Assembly (NCBI RefSeq): GCF_002116905.1
Contig: NZ_CP015118.1
Span: forward strand, 5,332,001 to 5,396,000
DNA from: Piscinibacter gummiphilus
GTDB lineage: Bacteria; Pseudomonadota; Gammaproteobacteria; Burkholderiales; Burkholderiaceae_C
Direction of reading: 5' to 3'
DNA: 64,000 nt
The translations under genes and the position numbers were made by a program. How positions within the stretch are numbered: the stretch's first letter is position 1; each line of letters begins with the position of its first letter. The notes under the pieces were generated by a model. That model did no database searches. It had not been told where the DNA came from and was given only the letters and a program-made list of their open reading frames with translations. Shown here piece after piece: positions 6,574-13,582 of this stretch.

Positions 6574-9264
6574 ATGTCCATGCGCCATCGCCTCGCCGCC
6601 CTGACCTCCGTCGTCCTGCTCGTGTCCTGCGGTGGAGGGGGCAGCGGTGGTGGTGGCAGCGGCTCCACGGTCGACCCGGTCGACACGGCATTGACCACCG
6701 GGGATCCGTCGCCCCTGGCGCCGGCGCAGTCCGCCACGCTGCTGCAGCGCGCGACGGCGCTCGCGACCACGATCGACACCCGCCAGCGCGCGCTGCTCAC
6801 GAGCCTCTATGGCAACGGCGTCGACCAGAGCCTCGACGTCACCACGAACAGCATCTCGATCGACCCGATGAACGCGGCGCAGGCCACGGCGTTCATCCGC
6901 GCGGACAACGGCGCGGGCATCGCCGCGGTCTCCGAACGGGGCAGGGGCCGGGCCCTCGCCTACGGCGCGAACGTGCTCGACTGGATGGGCGGCACCACCC
7001 GCCAGCCGCAGCACGCGGCGATGTTCAAGCGCGCGTTCGCGTGGACCGTCACCGGCGACGCGAACGCCGCGTTGCCCGCCACGCTGCGCTTCGCGGTGGC
7101 CGGTTACAGCGCGGCGTCGGTGAAGGCGTTCGTCACGAAGGCTGGTGCCACGCCGCAGGAGGTCACCTGCACGATCGCCACCGACAACACCTGCACGAAG
7201 GACCTCGACCTGCTCGTGTTCGGCTCGGGCGTGGCCGCCGACGAAGGCCTGAAGGCGCGGGTCGCCGCGTACCTCGACGCCGGCAAGGCGGTGATCTACG
7301 TGCACCCGAGCTGGGTCAACTCGGACGGCGGCCGCCAGGTGCTGGCCGGCATGGGCATGCGCATGGGCGGCTACCCCGGCAACTACTTCGCGCCCGCAGC
7401 GGGCGTGTCGGTGGCGGCCGGCCGCACCGCGGCGCAGTCGATCGCGCGGGGCGCACTGCTGGGCCCGCTGGTCGACACGCTCGGGCTGCTGGGCCGGGAC
7501 ACCCCGGCCGTCGACCTCGCCACGAACACCGCGCCCACCGACGCGGTGACCGCCGTGCACAACGACCTCGCCGCGTTCCACGCGAACGGCACGAACCTGT
7601 TCCAGGAACCCGGCGCCGAGCTGTACCGCCTGCTCGTGCTGTGGGCCGACCTCGTGCGCCCGGGCCTGACCTACGGCAAGCTCGACATGGCCGCCGCGCC
7701 GGGCCCGTTCCTGCGCACGTATGCGTCCGACTCGTGGGTCTCGTTCAACCGCGCCACCACCACGACCGCCACCGCGGGCCAGGGCGACTTCATGCCCGCG
7801 GCCGCGCAGCAGCTGCCGGTGTCGGCCGGCTGGGAGGAGATCGACGTGACCCTCGCGCAGGCGAGCGGCGTCACGCTGATCGGCCGCGCCGCGGTGCCCG
7901 GCAAGGGTGTGCAGGTGCAGGTGGTGGACGCCGCGGGCGCCACGTCGCTCGGCGTGCAGACGGGCCACATCCGAACCTGGGGCAACCCACTCACGGACGC
8001 CGGCTACCCGCGGCCGCGCCGCCCGCAGTCGTTCAACGTGCCGCTCACGGCCGCCACCACCGACTTCGCCTCGCCGTTCGGCGGCCCGCTGATGCTGTCG
8101 TACGGCGGAGCGACGGCCGGCACCACGGTCAAGCTGCGCGTGCGCGGCGCCGCGAAGTACGCCCACTTCGATTTCACGCGGACCATGAGCGCCACCGAAC
8201 TCGCCGACGCCGTGGCCGCGCTGAAACGCGGCGACTTCGGCTGGCAGACGAACAAGCTCGTGGGCGGCGAGATCCAGCAGATCACGAAGTACGCCCAGGC
8301 CGCCATCGGCACGCTGGACCCGAAGGTGTACGTGGTGGACCGCCTGAAGGGCATCCTCTTCGACACGAACCACATCGCCAACGGCTACCGCAACATGCCG
8401 ATGACCACGGCGGTGTCGAGCCTGTGCACCACCTTCGGCTGGGACTGCGACGGCACCGTGCACAACGCCCCGGGCGTGCAGCACTTCGTGGGCTGGATCG
8501 CGGCGTGCGGCTTCCTCTGCTCGGGCAACCCGTCGGACGGCTACGCGGGCCTCGACATCGGCTGGGGCTGGGCGCACGAGCTGGGCCACAACACCGTGCA
8601 GCGCGTGATGCACATCGTGCCCGACGGCAAGGGCTGCGACGTCGAGTGCGACAACAACATCCTGGCCGGCACGCAGATGCTGCGCAAGTACGCGCTGCTG
8701 GGCGAGGACACCAACGGCTCGAACTTCAACCATCCGCTGCTGTACGCCACCGTGGCGGCCAACCGCGGCGCCGGCCTCGCGGGCGAGGCGCAGCGGGCCG
8801 ACATGCAGCAGCGCCTGTGGACCGATGGCTCCGACAACGCGAAGCAGGCCGTGCACTACCAGCTCGCCTTCCTCTACACCAAGTACCGCCGCGGCCTCGC
8901 CCAGCCCACGATGGAAAGCGCGATCGACTTCATGACGCTGCTGACGAAGGCCGACCGCCTCGTGGCGAAGCAGTTCGACACGGCGACCGCGTCGCGCTAC
9001 GGCATGGGCCGCTACACGACGAACACGATCACGAACCCCGACCTGCTGTACGTGCTGTCGTCGAAGATCACGGGCCGCGACCTGCGCGACGTCTTCACGA
9101 TGTACGGCCTCGCGCTGTCGGCCACAGCGCTCGGCTCGGTCGCCGACCTCGGCCTGCCGCTCGCGCCGCTCGACTTCTACGCGCTGCCGCCGGCCAAGTC
9201 GAACCAGCTCGCGACGGGCCGCTGGGTGAGCCTGCAGGGCCAGACGCCCGCGTATCCCTTCTGA
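6574..9264 (+). CDS. Lipoprotein zinc metallopeptidase, M60/ImpA-like (HELGHN)
   Basis: 896 residues, start ATG 6574 (a second ATG at 6580). A hydrophobic N-terminus ends in LLVSC, a lipobox, followed by a flexible GGGGSGGGGSGS spacer, so the mature protein is probably lipid-anchored. H668-E-L-G-H672-N is the zincin motif, in the context GWGWAHELGHNTVQ, as in M60 (enhancin/mucinase-like) peptidases and ImpA-type immunomodulating metalloproteases. The long region before it has paired cysteines and an alternating Ala/Val-rich fold of unknown role. Divergent from the chitinase-glucanase pair, so probably part of the same extracellular degradation program. M60 versus the related ImpA family cannot be settled by eye. 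Confidence 0.82.
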   Translation: MSMRHRLAALTSVVLLVSCGGGGSGGGGSGSTVDPVDTALTTGDPSPLAPAQSATLLQRATALATTIDTRQRALLTSLYGNGVDQSLDVTTNSISIDPMNAAQATAFIRADNGAGIAAVSERGRGRALAYGANVLDWMGGTTRQPQHAAMFKRAFAWTVTGDANAALPATLRFAVAGYSAASVKAFVTKAGATPQEVTCTIATDNTCTKDLDLLVFGSGVAADEGLKARVAAYLDAGKAVIYVHPSWVNSDGGRQVLAGMGMRMGGYPGNYFAPAAGVSVAAGRTAAQSIARGALLGPLVDTLGLLGRDTPAVDLATNTAPTDAVTAVHNDLAAFHANGTNLFQEPGAELYRLLVLWADLVRPGLTYGKLDMAAAPGPFLRTYASDSWVSFNRATTTTATAGQGDFMPAAAQQLPVSAGWEEIDVTLAQASGVTLIGRAAVPGKGVQVQVVDAAGATSLGVQTGHIRTWGNPLTDAGYPRPRRPQSFNVPLTAATTDFASPFGGPLMLSYGGATAGTTVKLRVRGAAKYAHFDFTRTMSATELADAVAALKRGDFGWQTNKLVGGEIQQITKYAQAAIGTLDPKVYVVDRLKGILFDTNHIANGYRNMPMTTAVSSLCTTFGWDCDGTVHNAPGVQHFVGWIAACGFLCSGNPSDGYAGLDIGWGWAHELGHNTVQRVMHIVPDGKGCDVECDNNILAGTQMLRKYALLGEDTNGSNFNHPLLYATVAANRGAGLAGEAQRADMQQRLWTDGSDNAKQAVHYQLAFLYTKYRRGLAQPTMESAIDFMTLLTKADRLVAKQFDTATASRYGMGRYTTNTITNPDLLYVLSSKITGRDLRDVFTMYGLALSATALGSVADLGLPLAPLDFYALPPAKSNQLATGRWVSLQGQTPAYPF

Positions 9265-9274
9265 TCGGGGCAAA

Positions 9275-9326
9275 CCCCGGGATTGCAAGAAATCTTCCGT
9301 TCGCGGGACACCGCCGTTCCTACGCT
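9275..9326 (+). promoter_or_regulatory. Promoter of the aldolase gene with Crp/Fnr-type site (copy 1)
   Basis: CCCCGGGATTGCAAGA (9275-9290) followed by AATCTTCCGTT, then TACGCT at 9321-9326 as the probable -10. The first 16 bases are identical to the site at 10841-10856, and both lie exactly 46 bases before a TACGCT. The dyad AAGA/TCTT is centred at 9290.5-9291.5, about 41.5 bases before the predicted transcription start. That is the class II activator position of Crp/Fnr proteins. Inferred target of the regulator at 10108-10776. Confidence 0.6.
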
Positions 9327-9352
9327 GGCGGTTCCCTCGACGGAGATTCCCC

Positions 9353-10111
9353 ATGCACATCCCCTCGCTCAAGAACAAGGTCAGCGCCGACGAATGGCAG
9401 CTGCGCTGCGACCTCGCCGCCTGCTACCGCCTCGTCGCGCTGCACGGCTGGACCGACCTCGTGTTCACGCACATCAGCGCGCGCGTGCCCGGCGGTGACC
9501 ACCGCTTCCTGATCAACCCGTACGGCCTGCTGTTCGAGGAGATCACCGCGTCGTCGCTGATCCTCGTGGACCAGGCCGGCAACTCGCTGACGGACACGGC
9601 CTTCCCGGTGAACCGCGCCGGCTTCGTGATCCACAGCGCGATCCACGCTGCGCGCGAGGACGCGGGCTGCGTGCTGCACACCCACACGCGCGCGGGCGTG
9701 GCCGTGAGTGCGCTGGAGGACGGCGTGCTGCCCATCTCGCAGCAGTCGACCTTCGTGCTGAGTTCGCTCGCGTACCACGACTACGAGGGCGTCGCGCTGC
9801 ACGACGCCGAGAAACCGCGCCTGCAGGCCGACCTCGGCACGGCGAACTTCCTGATGCTGCGCAACCACGGCCTGCTGACGGTGGGGCGCACGATTCCCGA
9901 TGCGTTCCTGTCGATGTACCTGTTCGAGACGACCTGCCAGATCCAGGTGACGGCGCAGGCGGCCGGCAAGGTCCGCCACGTCGCGCACGACATCCTCGCG
10001 GGCGCCGCCGAATCGGCACGGGTGCAGACGGCCGGTGGCGGCGCGGGCGGGCTGATCTGGCCGCCGCTGCTGCGCAAGCTCGACCGGATCGACGGCAGCT
10101 ACGCGAGCTAA
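9353..10111 (+). CDS. Class II aldolase/adducin-family protein
   Basis: 252 residues. The zinc ligands of class II aldolases are visible as H109-T-H111 in VLHTHTRAG and H172 in RNHGLLTVG. THISARVPGG (39-48) and LINPYGLLFEEI (53-64) are the phosphate/substrate-loop motifs. Family members are zinc-dependent sugar-phosphate aldolases or epimerases; this adducin-like branch is poorly characterised, so the substrate is unknown. Its stop codon overlaps that of the convergent Crp/Fnr gene (10108-10111). It shares its promoter sequence with the HD gene at 10927, suggesting a joint pathway. Confidence 0.87.
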   Translation: MHIPSLKNKVSADEWQLRCDLAACYRLVALHGWTDLVFTHISARVPGGDHRFLINPYGLLFEEITASSLILVDQAGNSLTDTAFPVNRAGFVIHSAIHAAREDAGCVLHTHTRAGVAVSALEDGVLPISQQSTFVLSSLAYHDYEGVALHDAEKPRLQADLGTANFLMLRNHGLLTVGRTIPDAFLSMYLFETTCQIQVTAQAAGKVRHVAHDILAGAAESARVQTAGGGAGGLIWPPLLRKLDRIDGSYAS

Positions 10112-10776
10112 GGGGCCTCGAGCGCCTTCAGCCGCTCGAACGACTCGATGCGGATGCGCCCGTAGCCGAGCGTGATCGCGCCCGCAGCCACCATCGCCTT
10201 CAGCTCGAGCGCGAGGGTCTGCCGCGTGATGCCCAGCATCATCGCGAGCGCGTCCTGGGTGATCTCGATCTCGTGCAGGTCGGGACCCCGCTCGGCGAAC
10301 CCACCCGCCAGCCGCTGCAGGCGGCGCGCGACCTGGGCGCGCGTGGAGCGCAACGTGGCGTCCTCCAGCATGCCGAACACCGCGCGGGCGTGCAGCGATG
10401 CGAGCAACGCGATGGCGCGGGCGAAGTCGGCGTCGTGCATCAACGTGTCGAAGGTCTCGGGGGGCACGAGCAGCAGTTCGCAAGGCTCCGCCGCGGTGGC
10501 GTCGTGCACGCGCGGGAAGCGGTCCACCATCGAGCCCTCGCCGAACCAGTTGCCCGGGCGCAGCACGGCGAGGATCGCCTCGCGGCCGTCCTCCCGCAGC
10601 GTCGAGATCTTCACGCTGCCGTGCACGAGGCCCAGGAACCCGGAGGGCACGTCGCCCTGGCGGAACAGGAAGGCCCCGGCCGGGAACCTCACCGGCGTGC
10701 CGGCGGCGCGCAGCATCCGCTGGACCGCCGGCGCGAGCGACCCGAACCAGGGATCGGCCACCAGGGGATCGCTCAC
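10108..10776 (-). CDS. Crp/Fnr-family transcriptional regulator
   Basis: 222 residues. An N-terminal cyclic-nucleotide-binding-type beta barrel spans about 10-130 (FLFRQGDVPSGFLGLVHGSVKI, PGNWFGEGSMVD), with a C-terminal winged helix; ITQDALAMMLGITRQTLALELKAM is the recognition region. There is no N-terminal cysteine cluster, so it is not an oxygen-sensing Fnr in the strict sense. The start is GTG at 10776 (VSDPLVADPWF), preceded by GGAAGGAA; the ATG at 10778 is out of frame and meets an immediate stop. It lies between two genes that carry the same dyad upstream, so it is their likely activator. Effector unknown. Confidence 0.9.
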   Translation of the reverse strand: MSDPLVADPWFGSLAPAVQRMLRAAGTPVRFPAGAFLFRQGDVPSGFLGLVHGSVKISTLREDGREAILAVLRPGNWFGEGSMVDRFPRVHDATAAEPCELLLVPPETFDTLMHDADFARAIALLASLHARAVFGMLEDATLRSTRAQVARRLQRLAGGFAERGPDLHEIEITQDALAMMLGITRQTLALELKAMVAAGAITLGYGRIRIESFERLKALEAP

Positions 10777-10840
10777 ATCGTTCCTTCCAAACGGCCTCGA
10801 CGAGGCCGAAGCGTATCCCACGGGCCCGGGTTGGGGGATA

Positions 10841-10892
10841 CCCCGGGATTGCAAGATTTCTTGCGTTTGGCCCCCAGCCGCCTCCCTACGCT
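10841..10892 (+). promoter_or_regulatory. Promoter of the HD gene with Crp/Fnr-type site (copy 2)
   Basis: CCCCGGGATTGCAAGA at 10841-10856 then TTTCTTGCGTT. The dyad GCAAGA-TT-TCTTGC spans 10851-10864, centred at 10857.5. TACGCT at 10887-10892 fits a -10 box and predicts transcription near 10899, putting the dyad at about -41.5. Identical spacing and 16 identical bases occur before the aldolase gene. The site also sits in the divergent region upstream of the regulator gene itself, so autoregulation is possible. Confidence 0.65.
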
Positions 10893-10926
10893 CGCGGCAA
10901 CACGACCTGAAGTCCGGAGACCGACC

Positions 10927-11508
10927 ATGACCGCCCGCGCCACCTTCACCCGATTCCACGACAGCACCCAGGAAGACTGGCAGCTGATCGGCGCCGAGTT
11001 CGCGGCGTACTCGAAGGCGCTGCCCGACCGCGTGATGGCGCACCTGCGCCTGCTGGAGGGCGACTACGGCGGCTTCCCCATCGACCGCGCCGCCCACTCG
11101 CGCCAGACCGCCACGCGCGCGCTGCGCGACGGCCGCGACGAGGAGTACGTGGTGTGCGCGCTGCTGCACGACATCGGCGACACGCTGGGCTCGTTCAACC
11201 ACCCCGACATCGCCGCGGCCATCCTGAAGCCGTTCGTGAGCGAGGCCAACCACTGGATGGTGCAGCAGCACGGCATCTTCCAGGGCCACTACTTCTTCCA
11301 CCACATCGGCCTCGACCGCAACCTGCGCGACCAGTTCGCCGGGCACGAGCACTACGAGCGCACCGCCGAGTTCTGCGAGCTGTACGACAGCCCGGCCTTC
11401 GACCCGAACGCCGAGACGCTGCCGCTGGTGGAGTTCGAGCCGATGGTGCGGCGGGTGATGGCGCGGCCGGTGCGCAGCGTGTACGCGAAGGAACGGCCGG
11501 CGGCTTGA
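10927..11508 (+). CDS. HD-domain protein, possible mixed-valent diiron oxygenase (PhnZ/MIOX-like)
   Basis: 193 residues, ATG preceded by CCGGAG. H57 lies 24 residues before H81-D82 (LLHDIGD), the spacing of the metal-binding HD core in small HD proteins including PhnZ and myo-inositol oxygenase. Further candidate ligands are H92, H109, H115, H125/126 and D154 (ELYDSPAF). Most HD proteins are phosphohydrolases, but members of this size and layout include oxygenases that break C-P or C-C bonds. Co-regulation with a class II aldolase favours a catabolic enzyme over a nucleotide phosphatase. The HD assignment is firm; the oxygenase idea is inference. Confidence 0.75.
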   Translation: MTARATFTRFHDSTQEDWQLIGAEFAAYSKALPDRVMAHLRLLEGDYGGFPIDRAAHSRQTATRALRDGRDEEYVVCALLHDIGDTLGSFNHPDIAAAILKPFVSEANHWMVQQHGIFQGHYFFHHIGLDRNLRDQFAGHEHYERTAEFCELYDSPAFDPNAETLPLVEFEPMVRRVMARPVRSVYAKERPAA

Positions 11509-11538
11509 GCGGGAAACACTTGGGGTTTGCCGAAAGTA

Positions 11539-11554
11539 CTGTATAAAATGCCAG
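11539..11554 (+). promoter_or_regulatory. LexA-like SOS box
   Basis: CTGTATAAAATGCCAG is CTG-N10-CAG, the core of the proteobacterial LexA operator. With flanks it reads TACTGTATAAAATGCCAGT, and TATAAAAT inside could serve as a -10 region. It ends 24 bases before the ATG of the gene at 11579. The right arm departs from the ideal ACAG (CCAG), so it may be a weaker site. Confidence 0.5.
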
Positions 11555-11578
11555 TCATCACCATCACCCCATCCCGCC

Positions 11579-12076
11579 ATGTCCCACGCCGACGTCCTCG
11601 ACGACCTGCCCGTCCTCCACGAAGCCACCCTCTGGGCCGATGACGGCTGGACCGCCCGCATCATCAAGAACGAGGAAGACGACGGCTGGGCCGTCTCGAT
11701 GACCCAGGACGGCCAGGCCGAGGCCGCGCTGGTGGGCCCGTGGACCATGGGCCGCGACAAGAAGAACCCGAAGCCGCTCGACGCTCCCGCCTTCCACACG
11801 CTGGTGAAGACGGCCAACGAGGTGCTGCGCCGCCACGAACAGCAGCTGCACGCCCGGCTGCACAAGCAGGTCGACGTCGAACTCGAAGGCCTCGCCCGCA
11901 TCCGCGTCTCGCTCGACATCGTCCCCGACGACGACGACCCCACCGCCGTGCTGTCCGCCCACGACCGCGACGGCAACGAACTGGCCCGCGTGCCGGTGTC
12001 GCCCGGCTTCCGCCTCAACCGCTCGTCGGCCGAGGCCTGGATCGAGGCCGGCTACCGGCGGCCCAGCCGCGACTGA
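11579..12076 (+). CDS. Conserved-type hypothetical protein, possibly SOS-regulated
   Basis: 165 residues, acidic, with no signal peptide and no membrane segment. The first third is rich in Trp/Asp (ATLWADDGWTARIIKNEEDDGW). The middle contains a basic helix (NEVLRRHEQQLHARLHKQV) and the end is PGFRLNRSSAEAWIEAGYRRPSRD. I do not recognise a family. A CTG-N10-CAG box just upstream suggests control by LexA, making a DNA-damage role possible but unproven. The GFA-family gene starts 91 bases downstream. Confidence 0.75.
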   Translation: MSHADVLDDLPVLHEATLWADDGWTARIIKNEEDDGWAVSMTQDGQAEAALVGPWTMGRDKKNPKPLDAPAFHTLVKTANEVLRRHEQQLHARLHKQVDVELEGLARIRVSLDIVPDDDDPTAVLSAHDRDGNELARVPVSPGFRLNRSSAEAWIEAGYRRPSRD

Positions 12077-12167
12077 CGAGTCGTCTGCGAGACACCCACC
12101 GCGCGCATTCCCCGGGGCACGGCGGTTGCCCCAGGCCCTACCATCCCGCCACCTTCAGGATGCGTCC

Positions 12168-12710
12168 ATGGCCACACCTTCTTCCACCCGCCTCGGCGGC
12201 TGCCGCTGCGGCTCCGTCCGTTTTGCACTGACCGGCGAACCCAAGCTCGTCGGCCTGTGCCATTGCAAGACCTGCCGCAAGGAAACCGGCAGCGTCGCCA
12301 TGGCCTACGCCGTGTGGGACACCGCCCGCTTCACCACCGGCGGTGAAACCCGCACGTGGGAAGGCCGCGACTTCTGCCCGCGCTGCGGCACGCGGCTGTA
12401 CGCGCTGCGCGCCGACGAACACGAGGTCGAGGTCAAGCTCGGCGCCCTCGACGTCGCCCCCACCAACCTCACGCCCACCGAAGAGCTCTGGGTCAAGCGG
12501 CGCGAGCCGTGGATGGCCCCGGTGCCCGGTGCGAAGCAGTACGAAGAAGATCCGGTCGAGGTGGACCCGAAGGCCCACCCGGTCGCGGCGCCTCGTCGCA
12601 AGGCGGCATCCCCCCGGGGCAACGAAGGTGCGCCGGTGGGCACCGGCACGCCGGCCACCGCGCGCAAGCTGCCTCGCTCGTCCGGGCAGGCCGGAGCCAA
12701 GAAGGGGTAG
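12168..12710 (+). CDS. GFA/CENP-V-family zinc protein with basic low-complexity tail
   Basis: 180 residues. Start ATG 12168 is chosen because AGGA lies seven bases before it; an upstream ATG at 12126 lacks this. The glutathione-dependent formaldehyde-activating (GFA) zinc pattern is complete: C12-R-C14, C31-H-C33-K-T-C36 and C70-P-R-C73. Family enzymes use glutathione adducts, but many members have no known substrate. After residue about 125 comes a proline-, alanine- and lysine-rich tail ending AGAKKG, which the minimal family lacks. The domain call is secure, the function open. Confidence 0.86.
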   Translation: MATPSSTRLGGCRCGSVRFALTGEPKLVGLCHCKTCRKETGSVAMAYAVWDTARFTTGGETRTWEGRDFCPRCGTRLYALRADEHEVEVKLGALDVAPTNLTPTEELWVKRREPWMAPVPGAKQYEEDPVEVDPKAHPVAAPRRKAASPRGNEGAPVGTGTPATARKLPRSSGQAGAKKG

Positions 12711-12717
12711 GCCCCAC

Positions 12718-12737
12718 GGCTTCGCTGGTACGAAGCC
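12718..12737 (+). other. Hairpin after the GFA gene
   Basis: GGCTTCG (12718-12724) and CGAAGCC (12731-12737) pair around CTGGTA just after the stop at 12710. No T-run follows, so termination is uncertain. Confidence 0.4.
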
Positions 12738-12812
12738 TGCTCTGTCCGTGCACCGCGGTCACCCGCCCCATCCGTGGGCGGGGCCGCGTGAACCACCACA
12801 CGGAAGACAACC

Positions 12813-13511
12813 ATGCTGCACCTTGGACAAGCGCAGGCCCCCACCCGGACGCGTCCCGCGCCCGCCTCCTCCGCCACCGCCCCACGGCCGTCGGGCCAGC
12901 TCTACGGCACGCTGATCAACCTGTCGGGCCGGCGGCGCTTCACGTCGCAGCGGGTCGTGCTGTACGCGGTGCTCGCGCAGCAGGGGCACGACGGGGCGAT
13001 GGCGCTGTCGCGCGGGGCCCTGGCCACGTTCCTCGAAGCGCACGACACGCTGGTGAAAGGCAACGGCACCGTGCCGGGCCTGTTCTGCGATGAGCTCAAG
13101 GACGTGTACTTCGGTGCGCCGGGTGGCGAGAAGACCATCCGTGCCTTCATCGACCTCGCCCGGCGGACGCAGGACAGCGTGGACGCCCACGCTCCGGGCG
13201 CACCGGCGCTGCTCGACGAACTGGTCGCCAGCGCCACGCCGCTGCTGGCCGTGCTGAACCAGATCACGCTGGTGTACGAGAACCTCGCCACCACGCAGGC
13301 CTCGTCGTCGCGCCAGCAGCTGAGCGGCGTGCTGACCGACATCGAGTCCATCGCCAAGCACGCCCGCATCGTCGCGTTCAACGCGCAGGTGGCCGCGGCG
13401 CGCGCGGGGGGCGCGGGCCGCGAGTTCGCGGTGGTGGCGGGCGAGCTGTCGGCCATCACGTCGAAGATCGACGAGCTGGTGCACCAGGCGATGAAGGCCT
13501 CGGCCGCCTGA
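12813..13511 (+). CDS. Short soluble protein with PilJ-like N-terminus and MCP-like signalling segment
   Basis: 232 residues with no membrane helix. LINLSGRRRFTSQRVVLYAV (35-54) resembles the type IV pili methyl-accepting transducer N-terminal (PilJ) motif. Near the C-terminus, IESIAKHARIVAFNAQVAAARAGGAGREFAVVAGEL follows the tip of a methyl-accepting chemotaxis protein, in which IAxQTNLLALNAAIEAARAGExGRGFAVVA is typical. The signalling domain is much shorter than normal (about 90 versus 250 residues), so classical CheA coupling is doubtful. ATG 12813 is preceded by GGAAGA. A bidirectional terminator follows. Confidence 0.72.
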   Translation: MLHLGQAQAPTRTRPAPASSATAPRPSGQLYGTLINLSGRRRFTSQRVVLYAVLAQQGHDGAMALSRGALATFLEAHDTLVKGNGTVPGLFCDELKDVYFGAPGGEKTIRAFIDLARRTQDSVDAHAPGAPALLDELVASATPLLAVLNQITLVYENLATTQASSSRQQLSGVLTDIESIAKHARIVAFNAQVAAARAGGAGREFAVVAGELSAITSKIDELVHQAMKASAA

Positions 13512-13525
13512 TCCGGCACGACGCC

Positions 13526-13567
13526 CAACGAAAAAGGCCTCGCATCGCTGCGAGGCCTTTTCGTTGG
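13526..13567. terminator. Bidirectional intrinsic terminator between convergent genes
   Basis: Arms around AAAAAGGCCTCGCA and TGCGAGGCCTTTT, extended by CAACG/CGTTG, with loop TCGC at 13545-13548. A-run on the left and T-run on the right let it stop transcription from the MCP-like gene (plus) and from the MFS gene (minus), whose stop is at 13583. Confidence 0.9.
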
Positions 13568-13582
13568 TGCGGGGTCAGCCGA

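Noticed and set aside
6535..9378. Very long open reading frame on the minus strand opposite the metallopeptidase
   Set aside because: It is rich in Arg, Gly, Ala and His with no domain pattern, as expected for the complement of a GC-rich gene; the plus strand carries the lipobox and HELGH motif.
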